DNA of 64,000 bases, taken from Streptomyces sp. col6. GTDB taxonomy: Bacteria; Actinomycetota; Actinomycetes; Streptomycetales; Streptomycetaceae. The notes under the pieces are model-generated. The model was not told the origin of the DNA and searched no databases. It was given only the letters and a program-made list of their open reading frames with translations. How positions within the stretch are numbered: the first letter of the stretch is position 1; each line of letters begins with the position of its first letter. The stretch spans positions 1,332,050 to 1,396,049 of the forward strand of contig NZ_RDBL01000006.1 of the NCBI RefSeq assembly GCF_008042035.1, read 5' to 3'. Below, piece by piece: positions 25,622-33,256 of the stretch. A program made the translations under genes and the position numbers.

Positions 25622-26572
25622 ATGAATCAATTGCCGATCGGTCTGGTGTTTCCCGGACAGGGGACACAGAAAGAGGGAATGGGCGCCGCCTGGCGGGAAT
25701 CCCCGTCCTGGGACCTGACCGCGGAAATCTCCGAGGTGACCGGCGAGGACATTCCCCGGCTCCTGCTGCACACCCCCGGCGAACAGCTCCGGCGCACCGA
25801 CCTGGCCCAGCTCGCCGTCTTCACCGTCGCGGTGATCGCGCACGCCGAGGCGGTCCGGCTCGGCGCGCTCGGCGGACGCGTGGTGGCCTGCGCGGGCCAC
25901 AGCCTGGGGGAGTACGCCGCGCTCACCGCGGCCGGTGCCCTCACCGTCGCTGACGCCGCCGCGCTCGTCGCCGTCCGCGGCCGGGCCATGCGGGACGCCG
26001 CCGAGGCGCGCGAAGGCACCATGGGCGTCCTGGTCGCCGCGCCCCTGGCGGAGGTGGAGACCCTTGTCGCGGCCGTGCGCGCGTCCGGCGCCGACGTCTG
26101 GATCGCCAACGTCAACAGCCCGGGGCAGACCGTGGTGTCCGGCTCGCCCGGGGGGATCGACGCGCTCGACGCCGAGGCCCCCGCCATCGGCGCCAAGATG
26201 ATCCGCCTCCAGGTCGGCGGCGCCTTCCACAGCCCGTACATGGCACCGGCCGCCGAGACCCTGCGCCGGGCCCTGAAGAACGCCCCCTTCGCCCCCACGC
26301 ACCTGCCCGTCGTCGCCAACGCCGACGCCGAGCCGTACACGGGCGACTGCGACTGGCCCGAGCTCTCCACCCGCCAGCTCACCTCACCGGTGCTCTGGGA
26401 GAGGTCCGTCGCGACCCTCACCGGCCGGCTCGGCTGCCGCCGCCTGGTCGAGCTCGGCCCCGGCCGCACCCTGGCCGGCCTGGTCCGCCGCATCGACGGG
26501 GACACCGAGGTCGTCTCCCTCGACAGCCCCGATGCCCTGGACGCACAACCCGACGCGAGCGAGGAGACCTGA
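25622..26572 (+). CDS. malonyl-CoA:ACP acyltransferase (FabD-like)
   Basis: The 316-residue acyltransferase would charge the cluster ACPs with malonyl units. Motifs: LVFPGQGTQKEGMG at the N-terminus, the nucleophile elbow GHSLGEY (about residues 86-92), the Arg of VRGRAM that binds the carboxylate, and GAFHSPYM with the catalytic His. A cluster-borne malonyl transferase is unusual for type II systems, which often borrow the one from fatty-acid synthesis. Alternatively it could act as an acyl hydrolase (proofreading). The GGAAGG site is upstream. It is followed 5 bp later by the type II thioesterase gene, forming a two-gene unit with its own cluster motif. Confidence 0.9.
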   Translation: MNQLPIGLVFPGQGTQKEGMGAAWRESPSWDLTAEISEVTGEDIPRLLLHTPGEQLRRTDLAQLAVFTVAVIAHAEAVRLGALGGRVVACAGHSLGEYAALTAAGALTVADAAALVAVRGRAMRDAAEAREGTMGVLVAAPLAEVETLVAAVRASGADVWIANVNSPGQTVVSGSPGGIDALDAEAPAIGAKMIRLQVGGAFHSPYMAPAAETLRRALKNAPFAPTHLPVVANADAEPYTGDCDWPELSTRQLTSPVLWERSVATLTGRLGCRRLVELGPGRTLAGLVRRIDGDTEVVSLDSPDALDAQPDASEET

Positions 26573-26577
26573 CCACC

Positions 26578-27327
26578 ATGGCACTGGGCACCGAGAGCAT
26601 CTGGCTGCGCGCCTACCCCGGCGCGGCGCCGCCCCGCACCAGGCTCCTGTGTCTGCCGCACGCCGGGGGCTCGGCCAGCTTCTTCCACAGCTGGGGCAAC
26701 GCCCTCGGCGACGACGTGGAGGTGGTGGCCGTCCGCTACCCCGGCCGGCAGGAACGTATCGCCGAGGAACCCGTCGACGACATCGAACTCCTCGCCGACT
26801 CGATCAGCGCGGAGCTGGTCCCGTTCCTCGACACCCCGCTGGCCCTCTTCGGACACAGCATGGGCGCCTCGCTCGCGTACGAGATCGCCCTGCGCCTGGA
26901 GGCGCGGTACGGCGTCGTCCCGGCCGCGCTGATGGTCTCCTGCCGCAAGGCCCCGCACCTGCTCACCCCGCGTACGGCGGCCCTGACCGACGACGGCCTG
27001 ATCGACGAGGTCCGGCGGCTCGGCGGGACGGACAGCGCGCTGCTCGCCGAACCGGAGCTGCGCGAGCTGATCCTGCCCGCGATCAGGGCCGACTTCTCGG
27101 CCGTCGCCCGGTACGCGGCACGCCCCGGCGTCCCCGTGGGCTGCCCCGTCACCGGCTACGTCGGCGACAGCGACCCCGATGTCGACTCCGAAGCGGTCCG
27201 GGCCTGGCGGCGGGTCGCGCCCCGGGGCTTCGGCCTGAAGGTCCTTGCCGGCGGCCACTTCTACCTTGTGGACCGCCGCGCCGAACTCCTCGCCGACATC
27301 CGCGCGCGGCTGGCACGAAATCCCTGA
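26578..27327 (+). CDS. type II thioesterase 1
   Basis: This 249-residue alpha/beta hydrolase of the editing thioesterase (TEII) family removes stalled or wrong acyl groups from carrier proteins. Motifs: LLCLPHAGGSASFFHSW at the N-terminus, YPGRQER, the nucleophile GHSMGAS, an acidic GDSDPDV loop and the catalytic His in GGHFYLV. It lies 5 bp after the malonyl transferase gene and likely shares its transcript. A second TEII is encoded at 37332; the pair may serve the PKS and NRPS separately. Confidence 0.92.
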   Translation: MALGTESIWLRAYPGAAPPRTRLLCLPHAGGSASFFHSWGNALGDDVEVVAVRYPGRQERIAEEPVDDIELLADSISAELVPFLDTPLALFGHSMGASLAYEIALRLEARYGVVPAALMVSCRKAPHLLTPRTAALTDDGLIDEVRRLGGTDSALLAEPELRELILPAIRADFSAVARYAARPGVPVGCPVTGYVGDSDPDVDSEAVRAWRRVAPRGFGLKVLAGGHFYLVDRRAELLADIRARLARNP

Positions 27328-27350
27328 AAAACGCCGCCGCCGACGCCGGT

Positions 27351-27375
27351 TGGCAGCTTGTTGCAGTTCTCGTTG
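27351..27375 (+). promoter_or_regulatory. cluster motif, copy 2 (upstream of the PKS operon)
   Basis: The boxes are TGGCAGC at 27351, TTGCA at 27361 (TG at offset 11) and CGTTG at 27371 (offset 20). It lies 84 bp before the ACP start and 24 bp after the thioesterase stop, which marks the ACP as the first gene of a new transcript. Confidence 0.68.
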
Positions 27376-27458
27376 TGGCGCAAAGAACTCCACGCCAGCA
27401 TTCATTCCAGTAATCCGGCCGCGCGTTATGGGGCGGCATTCCGAAAAGGAGAAAAAGC

Positions 27459-27713
27459 GTGTCCACTGCTACGCAGGACGAGCGACTCGACACCATCAAG
27501 GAAATCGTCTGCGACATTCTTGAGATCGAGGAGGACGAGGTAACCCCGACGAGTCTCTTCAAGGAGGACCACGACGCGGACTCGCTGCGCGCCATCGAGA
27601 TCCTCGCCGCCCTGGAGAAGGAATTCGGCGTCGTCATCAACCAGAGCGAGCTGCCGCGCATGGTCAACCTGACGGGTGTCTACGAGGTCGTCTCGGAGCC
27701 GGCCGGCTGGTAG
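27459..27713 (+). CDS. acyl carrier protein 1
   Basis: The 84-residue ACP carries the growing chain on phosphopantetheine. The attachment site is the Ser in HDADSLRAIEIL; helix 2 begins there and acidic residues dominate (EIEEDEV). The start is GTG, with AAAGGAG 8 bp upstream. It lies 33 bp before the first ketosynthase gene. It differs clearly from ACP 2 at 34410, so the two may serve different steps, for example one for the main chain and one for a starter or isomerised intermediate; which is which cannot be told. Confidence 0.93.
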   Translation: MSTATQDERLDTIKEIVCDILEIEEDEVTPTSLFKEDHDADSLRAIEILAALEKEFGVVINQSELPRMVNLTGVYEVVSEPAGW

Positions 27714-27746
27714 TCCGTCCCCGCTGCGGTTGATTGGGAGGTTGGC

Positions 27747-29009
27747 ATGACGGCAGTGCGCGGCACCGGCCACGACCGGACCGAGCGGCACCGGGTCGTC
27801 CTGACGGGACTCGGTGTGGTCTCCAGCATCGGCCTGGGGGCGAAGGAGTTCCTGCAAGGGCTCCGCGAAGGACGCAGTGGTGCACGGCGCATCACGGTGT
27901 TCGACACCGAGGGCTTCGCCCACGCGAACGGGTGCGAGATCACGGACTTCGAACCGCGGGAGTGGATCAGCACCCTGGACGTGGAACAGCTCGGCCGTGC
28001 CGCGCAGTTCTCCGTCGCGGCGGCCCGGATGGCGCTGGAGGACTCGGGACTCGGTCTGGAGGAGCTGCGCGGCCGTCGCGGCCTGATCTCCATCGGCACG
28101 ACCGACGGCGAGAGCTACGACCTGGACCAGCTGGTCGAGGGCGAACTCGCCGACGGCATCGGAGCGTTCGACGCCACCGCTGCCCGGCGCATCCCCGCCG
28201 GGCGGCTGTCGGTGGCCATCGCCCAGGAACTCGGCCTCCGCGACGTGGAGGCACTCACCATCCCCACCGCCTGCTCGGCGGGCAACTACGCGATCGGCTA
28301 CGGCTTCGACGCCGTCAGCTCGGGCGAGGCGGAATTCGCCTTCTGCGGCGGGGCCGACGCCATGTGCCGGAAGACCTTCACCGGCTTCTACCGGCTCGGC
28401 ACCATCGCCCCCGACCGCTGCCAGCCCTTCGACGTGGACCGCAAGGGCATCCTGACCGGGGAGGGCGCAGGCGTCCTCGTACTGGAACGCCTGGACTCCG
28501 CCCTGGCCAGGGGCGCCACCATCTACGCCGAGGTGCTCGGCTACGGCCTCAACTGCGACGCGCACCACCAGGTAGCGCCCGACCGCGACAGCGTCGCCGA
28601 ACTGATGCGGCTGGCCCTGGACAACGCGGGCGTCGCACCCCACGAGGTGGACCTCATATCGGCGCACGGCACCGGCACCAAGGCCAACGACATCACCGAG
28701 GCCGGCGCCATCCGACAGGTCTTCGGAGACACGCCTCCCCGCACCGTCTCCATGAAATCGATGCTCGGCCACAGCATGGGCGCGGCCAGCGCGCTGGGGG
28801 CCATCGGCTGCGCCCTGGCGATCATGAACCGCTTCATCCCGCCCACCATCAACCACGTCACCACCGACCCCGAGTGCGACGTCGACTGTGTGCCGAACCA
28901 GGCGGTCGAGGCCGACCTGCGGATCGTTCAGAACAACGGTCTCGCTTTCGGCGGCAACAACGCGGCGGTACTGCTGGGCCGGTACGACGCAATCAAGGAG
29001 GCGTCATGA
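27747..29009 (+). CDS. beta-ketoacyl-ACP synthase 1 (active KS)
   Basis: The 420-residue FabF-like ketosynthase has a complete triad: Cys176 in TACSAGN, His in AHGTGTKAND and His in GHSMGAAS. It also has NGLAFGGNNA at the C-terminus. It would catalyse decarboxylative condensation of malonyl-ACP. Full length and intact residues identify it as the catalytic subunit of a KS/CLF pair; its Cys-less partner could be the protein at 30154 or that at 33257. It overlaps the next KS gene by 4 bp (ATGA). Confidence 0.93.
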   Translation: MTAVRGTGHDRTERHRVVLTGLGVVSSIGLGAKEFLQGLREGRSGARRITVFDTEGFAHANGCEITDFEPREWISTLDVEQLGRAAQFSVAAARMALEDSGLGLEELRGRRGLISIGTTDGESYDLDQLVEGELADGIGAFDATAARRIPAGRLSVAIAQELGLRDVEALTIPTACSAGNYAIGYGFDAVSSGEAEFAFCGGADAMCRKTFTGFYRLGTIAPDRCQPFDVDRKGILTGEGAGVLVLERLDSALARGATIYAEVLGYGLNCDAHHQVAPDRDSVAELMRLALDNAGVAPHEVDLISAHGTGTKANDITEAGAIRQVFGDTPPRTVSMKSMLGHSMGAASALGAIGCALAIMNRFIPPTINHVTTDPECDVDCVPNQAVEADLRIVQNNGLAFGGNNAAVLLGRYDAIKEAS

Positions 29010-30157
29010 CGATCCGCCCCATCATCGGGATGGGCGCCGTCGCAGCGACCGGCTCCGGGGTCGGCGAACTCTTCGAGAGCCTGTGCCTGGGCCGCAGCGG
29101 CCGGGCCGAGCTCCGCGGCTTCGACCGCACCCGCTTCCGGGCCCAGCACGCCTACGAGGTGGACGACCGCCCCGTGCCCGGCGAGGACATCCCCGGACGG
29201 GCCACCCGGCTCCTGCTCGACGCCATCGGGCAGGCCGCGGCGGACGCCGGGCTGGGTGAGGACCTGAGCGGCATCCCCATCCTCATCGGCACCGGACTGC
29301 GCGAACTGCGCTCCCTCGAACTGTGGTGGCGCGACGGCTCCCCATTCGCCGACTCCGGGCTGCACTTCGGCACCGGACTGCGCGAGCGCTTCAACGCCGA
29401 CGTCACCCACACCTTCTCCAACGCCTGCTCCGCCTCCCTGTACGCCCTGGCGCTCGCCTCGGACCTGCTGGACCAGGGCGGGGACGACGGCCCCGACACC
29501 GTGATCGTCGCCGGCGTCGACGTGCTCACCGAGTCCATGTACGGACTCCTGGAGCGCGTGCACCCCGTGCCGCCCGACCGGGTGCGCCCCTTCGACCGCA
29601 ACCGCACAGGCGTCCTGATGGGCGACGGCGCCGCGGCGATCGTGCTGCGCCGCACCGACCGCGACGCGCCCCAGGTGCATGGCCGGCTGCGCGGCGTCGC
29701 CGTCAACTGCGACGCCTACCACGTCACCGCCCCGTCCCCGGAGGGCATCGCCGAGGCCATGCGCTCCGCGTACCGGCTCGCCGGGGTCAAGCCCGCCGAC
29801 GTCGACCTGGTGATGCTGCACGGCACCGGCACCCTCCTCAACGACGAGGCGGAGGCCGGCGCGCTGGCCGCCGTGCTCGGCGGTGACGCGGACAAACCGC
29901 TGATGACCGCCGTCAAGTCCATGACCGGGCACACCTCCGGGGCCTCCGGTCTGCTCAACCTGATCGTGGGCCTGTGCGCCCTCAACGAGGGCCGGGTGCC
30001 GCCGACGGTGGGGCTGGACGACCCGGTCGAGGAGGCGGCGCCGTTCCGCTTCGTCACCGGCGAGGCGGCCGCCGGCCGCCGGCTGAACGTGGCGCAGCTC
30101 AACGCCTTCGGATTCGGCGGCATCAACGCCGTCACCATCGTGGAGGGAAACCGATGA
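29006..30157 (+). CDS. beta-ketoacyl-ACP synthase 2 (active KS)
   Basis: The 383-residue ketosynthase is divergent from the first but also complete: Cys in SNACSASLYALA, His in LHGTGTLLND and His in GHTSGASG, ending NAFGFGGINAVTI. Two active KS genes plus two Cys-less relatives suggest two KS/CLF-type heterodimers, one perhaps for early and one for later rounds of chain extension. It is translationally coupled to both neighbours through ATGA overlaps. Related KS pairs occur in cinnamoyl-peptide clusters. Confidence 0.92.
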   Translation: MTIRPIIGMGAVAATGSGVGELFESLCLGRSGRAELRGFDRTRFRAQHAYEVDDRPVPGEDIPGRATRLLLDAIGQAAADAGLGEDLSGIPILIGTGLRELRSLELWWRDGSPFADSGLHFGTGLRERFNADVTHTFSNACSASLYALALASDLLDQGGDDGPDTVIVAGVDVLTESMYGLLERVHPVPPDRVRPFDRNRTGVLMGDGAAAIVLRRTDRDAPQVHGRLRGVAVNCDAYHVTAPSPEGIAEAMRSAYRLAGVKPADVDLVMLHGTGTLLNDEAEAGALAAVLGGDADKPLMTAVKSMTGHTSGASGLLNLIVGLCALNEGRVPPTVGLDDPVEEAAPFRFVTGEAAAGRRLNVAQLNAFGFGGINAVTIVEGNR

Positions 30158-31029
30158 GCACGCAGAGTGCCGCGGTCGTCGTCACCGGAGCCGCCGTCCT
30201 GCTGCCGGGGGCGGACACCGTGAAGGCCCTGGCAGACGGGCCCGCGCCGGGCGGCGCCCCCGTCGACCCCGCCGGTTACGTGGGCCGCAAGGGCCTGCGC
30301 TACAAGGACCGGGCCACCCAGCTCGGTTACTGCCTGACCGCCGCCGCCCTCGGGGACGCCGGACTGCTCGGCGAGGACGGCCTGACCGTGCCCGCCGAGT
30401 CCGTCGGAGTGGTCGCCAGCTCCAACTTCGGCAATCTCGACACCGTGGTCCGGGCGCTGGACACCATCCGGGAGGAGACCGTCACGGCCACCAGCCCGAT
30501 GGACCTGCCGAACGCCTCCAGCAACGTCCTCGCCTCCTCGGCCGCCATCCGCTACGGGCTGCGCGGCCCCAACCTGATGGTGTGCAACGGCGAGACCTCC
30601 GGACTGGACGCCGTCCACTGGGCGGTCACGATGATCACGGCCGGCCGCTCGGCCCGGATGCTGGTCCTCGGCGTCGAGCCCGACAACGAGGTGGTGCGCC
30701 GGCTCCTCGGCGGCACCCGCGCGGTGGACGGCGGCGCGGCCCTGCTCCTGGAGTCCCGGGCCGCCGCCGCGGAGCGCTCCGCGACCGTACGGGCCGTGGT
30801 CGGCCCCTACCGCAGGAGCGCCGCCGCCGCCGCGCCGCTCCCCGGCCGGCGCTGGACGCTTCCGGAGCACCTCGGCCGCGCCTCGGGCGCCCACGGGGTC
30901 CTCCAGTGCGCCGCCGCCGTCGGCTGGTTCGATGTCGGCGAGCGCGAGCCGGTCCATGCCGTCACGGGCACCGCGCAGGACGACGCGAGCGCGAACCTCG
31001 TACTGCTGGCACCGGAGGCGGCCGGGTGA
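30154..31029 (+). CDS. KS-like protein without active-site Cys (short, CLF-like)
   Basis: The 291-residue thiolase-fold protein is shorter than a normal KS (about 380-420). The active-site position reads CNGETSGLD, so the nucleophile Cys is replaced by Glu, and HGTGT is absent. DLPNASSNVLASSAAIRYGLRGPN and the GGAALLLE strand still mark the KS fold. It may be a chain-length-factor-like partner of one of the KS proteins, or a scaffold. The Glu at the nucleophile site recalls KS-Q decarboxylase-type changes, but here it is E and the protein lacks the usual His residues. ATGA overlaps on both sides place it firmly in the operon. Confidence 0.85.
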   Translation: MSTQSAAVVVTGAAVLLPGADTVKALADGPAPGGAPVDPAGYVGRKGLRYKDRATQLGYCLTAAALGDAGLLGEDGLTVPAESVGVVASSNFGNLDTVVRALDTIREETVTATSPMDLPNASSNVLASSAAIRYGLRGPNLMVCNGETSGLDAVHWAVTMITAGRSARMLVLGVEPDNEVVRRLLGGTRAVDGGAALLLESRAAAAERSATVRAVVGPYRRSAAAAAPLPGRRWTLPEHLGRASGAHGVLQCAAAVGWFDVGEREPVHAVTGTAQDDASANLVLLAPEAAG

Positions 31030-31874
31030 GCGCCGACCCCGACCTGCGGCCCGTCTCCGTCCAGCGGCGCACCACCGGCACCGGCCGGCGGATGCTCCTG
31101 CTGCACGGCCTCGCCGCCAACGACAGCGTCTGGGACCGCACGGTCGACCGGCTCCCGGCGGACGCCGAGGTCTGGACCGCCCGCCTGCCCTGGCGCACCG
31201 ACGGCATCGGCGACTGGGGCCAGGAGCCCAACCTCAAGGGCTGGCTCGCCAAGGCCCTCGAAGCGGTGCCCGGCCGCGCCGAGACCGTCGTCGCCCACTC
31301 GATGGCGGCCAACGTGCTCCTCGACCTGCTCGACCAGAAGGGCCGGGGCGGCACCGACCCGCTGCGCCACTACGGCATCCGCTCGCTGGTGCTCGTCTCG
31401 CCCTTCTTCCGGTCCCGCGCCGACCAGTTCGACTGGGAGACGATCAGCTACTACCTGAACGACTTCCACCGGATCATGGAGGAGGGGATCCGGGTCCACT
31501 CGGACGGCCGGCTCCCCGCCGACATCCAGGAGGCCATGGGCAAGCGGGTGCGCGACCGGGTCGGCCCCCACGGCTGGCTCCGCTTCTTCGAGCTCTATCT
31601 GCGCACCCCCACCCTCCAGACCTCACGGATCACCGTGCCCACCCTGGTGCTGGCCGGTGAGACCGACTTCGCGGCCCCGCCGGCCGAGAGCCTGGCGCTC
31701 GCCGCCGCCCTTCCCGCCGCGCACGCCCGCGTACTGCCCGGCTGCGGCCACTTCCCGATGATCGAGGCGGCCGAACGGTTCGCCGAGGAGATCCGGGAGT
31801 TCGTCCGACACCCCGCGTCCGCCGCCCCCTTCGCGGCAGCCGCCCCCATCGACGCCATGGAGTCCCAGCGATGA
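31026..31874 (+). CDS. alpha/beta-fold hydrolase
   Basis: The 282-residue alpha/beta hydrolase shows LLLHGLAANDSVWD (oxyanion loop), the nucleophile elbow AHSMAAN (Ser), VLAGETDFAAPP for the acid and LPGCGHFPMIE for the catalytic His. It is unlike the TEII proteins of the cluster and has a helical cap (FDWETISYYLNDFHRI). In this operon it could release or transfer the polyketide acyl chain, or move an aminoacyl group between carrier proteins like SyrC-type enzymes; those use Cys, this one uses Ser. The start is GTG overlapping the previous stop. Confidence 0.85.
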   Translation: MSADPDLRPVSVQRRTTGTGRRMLLLHGLAANDSVWDRTVDRLPADAEVWTARLPWRTDGIGDWGQEPNLKGWLAKALEAVPGRAETVVAHSMAANVLLDLLDQKGRGGTDPLRHYGIRSLVLVSPFFRSRADQFDWETISYYLNDFHRIMEEGIRVHSDGRLPADIQEAMGKRVRDRVGPHGWLRFFELYLRTPTLQTSRITVPTLVLAGETDFAAPPAESLALAAALPAAHARVLPGCGHFPMIEAAERFAEEIREFVRHPASAAPFAAAAPIDAMESQR

Positions 31875-32851
31875 CCCTCGTCACGGAAACCGCCGTCAAG
31901 GCGCTCCTCAGCACCCCGACCACCACCCAGGTGCGCCCCCGCTACGAGGGCTCCAACATCTGCACCTGGATCGGCTTCAAGCACGTCAACTACCTCGTCG
32001 AGGAAGCCGTACTCGACCACTTCCGGCAGGCCGGACTCCCGGCCCGCGCGCTGTACGAGACCCACGGCCTCGGCCTCGACCTGGTCTCGGTGGACACCCG
32101 CATCCTGCACGCCTTCCACATGGACGACGTCGCCGAGGCGGAGGTCGTGCCGTGGACCCCCAAGGGCGAGGCCGACTCCACCACTCTCGACTTCAAGGTC
32201 ACCATCCGCCTGGAGCGCGACGGCGAGACGCTCAAGGCGGTGACCGCCAAGGTGCGGGTGTCGCTGCGCATCGACACCTACCTCGAAGCGGCGGGCGACG
32301 TGCCCGCCGAGCTGGCCCGGTACGCCGTCGCCACCCTCGGCGACGACCTGGAGCGCGAGCCCGCCACCGCCGCCCCGGCCGAGGAGGAGATCCTCGCCTC
32401 CCTCACCGCCGGGCAGAACGCGTACGCCTGGAAGTGGAACATCCCGTACCCGTACTGCCACTTCACCGAGCGCATCCAGATGTCCGGCTATCTGCGGCTG
32501 ATGGAGGAGGGCAAGGACCGCTTCGTCGCCGACCGGGGCATCTCCATCAAGACCCTGCTCGACGACCGCCGCTGGATCCCCGTCGTGCCGCGCTCCGACA
32601 TCCGCATCCTCGACGAGGCGCTGATGGAGGAGGACCTCTACACCGTCTACACCGTCGAGGAGGTCTTCAAGGACTTCACCTACACCTCGCGCATGGACTT
32701 CTACGTGCTCCGCGACGGGCAGCTGGTGAAGACCGCCACCGGCCGGATCGTGCACGGCTACGCCGTCATCGCGAACCGGCGCGACTGGAGCCTGGTCAGC
32801 CTCGACCGGAGGGTCGTCGATGCGATCAACGGCACGACGCGGCAGGCGTGA
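31871..32851 (+). CDS. double-hotdog thioesterase/dehydratase-like protein
   Basis: The 326-residue protein appears to consist of two hotdog halves: residues about 20-130 (TWIGFKHVNYLVEEAVLDHF, ETHGLGLDLVSVD) and about 190-320 (CHFTERIQMSGYLRLMEEGKD, YTSRMDFYVLRDGQLV). Such 4HBT-like proteins are acyl-CoA/ACP thioesterases or dehydratase relatives. The Asn/Glu and Gly positions look thioesterase-like rather than FabZ-like, but I cannot assign a reaction. It is coupled to neighbours on both sides by 4-bp overlaps, which argues for a dedicated step in chain formation. Confidence 0.78.
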   Translation: MTLVTETAVKALLSTPTTTQVRPRYEGSNICTWIGFKHVNYLVEEAVLDHFRQAGLPARALYETHGLGLDLVSVDTRILHAFHMDDVAEAEVVPWTPKGEADSTTLDFKVTIRLERDGETLKAVTAKVRVSLRIDTYLEAAGDVPAELARYAVATLGDDLEREPATAAPAEEEILASLTAGQNAYAWKWNIPYPYCHFTERIQMSGYLRLMEEGKDRFVADRGISIKTLLDDRRWIPVVPRSDIRILDEALMEEDLYTVYTVEEVFKDFTYTSRMDFYVLRDGQLVKTATGRIVHGYAVIANRRDWSLVSLDRRVVDAINGTTRQA

Positions 32852-33195
32852 CGGAGGCCTGGGCGGGCGGCGCACCACCCAGGCGGCTGCTCATCGAGAG
32901 CCAGGGGTGCGACACCGACGACGCCGGCTTCCGGCGCGACGCCGTCACCCAGGTCCTCACCGGACACTCCGTTCTCCTCTTCCTGGTCCAGGACGGAGTC
33001 GTCCTGGCGCTGCCCGGCAGCGACGACGAACTGGACCGGTTCCAGGGGCGGGGCGGAGTCCTCGCCGCGGACGCCCACTCGCTCGCCCAGCGGGGACTGG
33101 ACACGGTCCCCCTCCGCCCCGGCCTGCGCGTGATCGGCATGGACGAGGTGGCGGGCTGGATCCTCGACCCCGCCGTCCAGGCGGTGTGGCACTGA
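32848..33195 (+). CDS. small DsrE-like protein of unknown role
   Basis: The 115-residue protein starts at a GTG that overlaps the previous stop by 4 bp (GTGA). It has an alternating beta-alpha pattern: LLIESQGCDTDD, VTQVLTGHSVLLFLVQDGVVLAL, then DELDRFQGRGGVLAADAHSLAQRGL and VIGMDEVAGWIL. This resembles the DsrE/DsrF fold (small sulfur-relay and related proteins), with a Cys near the N-terminus (QGCDTDD). No enzymatic motif is clear. Its place inside the KS operon suggests a cluster role, perhaps a partner of the double-hotdog protein. The family call is moderate. Confidence 0.72.
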   Translation: MTEAWAGGAPPRRLLIESQGCDTDDAGFRRDAVTQVLTGHSVLLFLVQDGVVLALPGSDDELDRFQGRGGVLAADAHSLAQRGLDTVPLRPGLRVIGMDEVAGWILDPAVQAVWH

Positions 33196-33212
33196 CAGCC
33201 CATTTCCTGTGA

Positions 33213-33235
33213 GCCCGCGCGAACCGCGCGCGGGC
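33213..33235 (+). other. intercistronic hairpin
   Basis: GCCCGCGCG-AACCG-CGCGCGGGC forms a perfect 9-bp stem in the 61-bp gap before the second KS-like gene. It may act as a partial terminator or an RNA-processing point that lowers downstream expression. Confidence 0.45.
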
Positions 33236-33256
33236 AGCTGAGAACGGAAGGAACAC

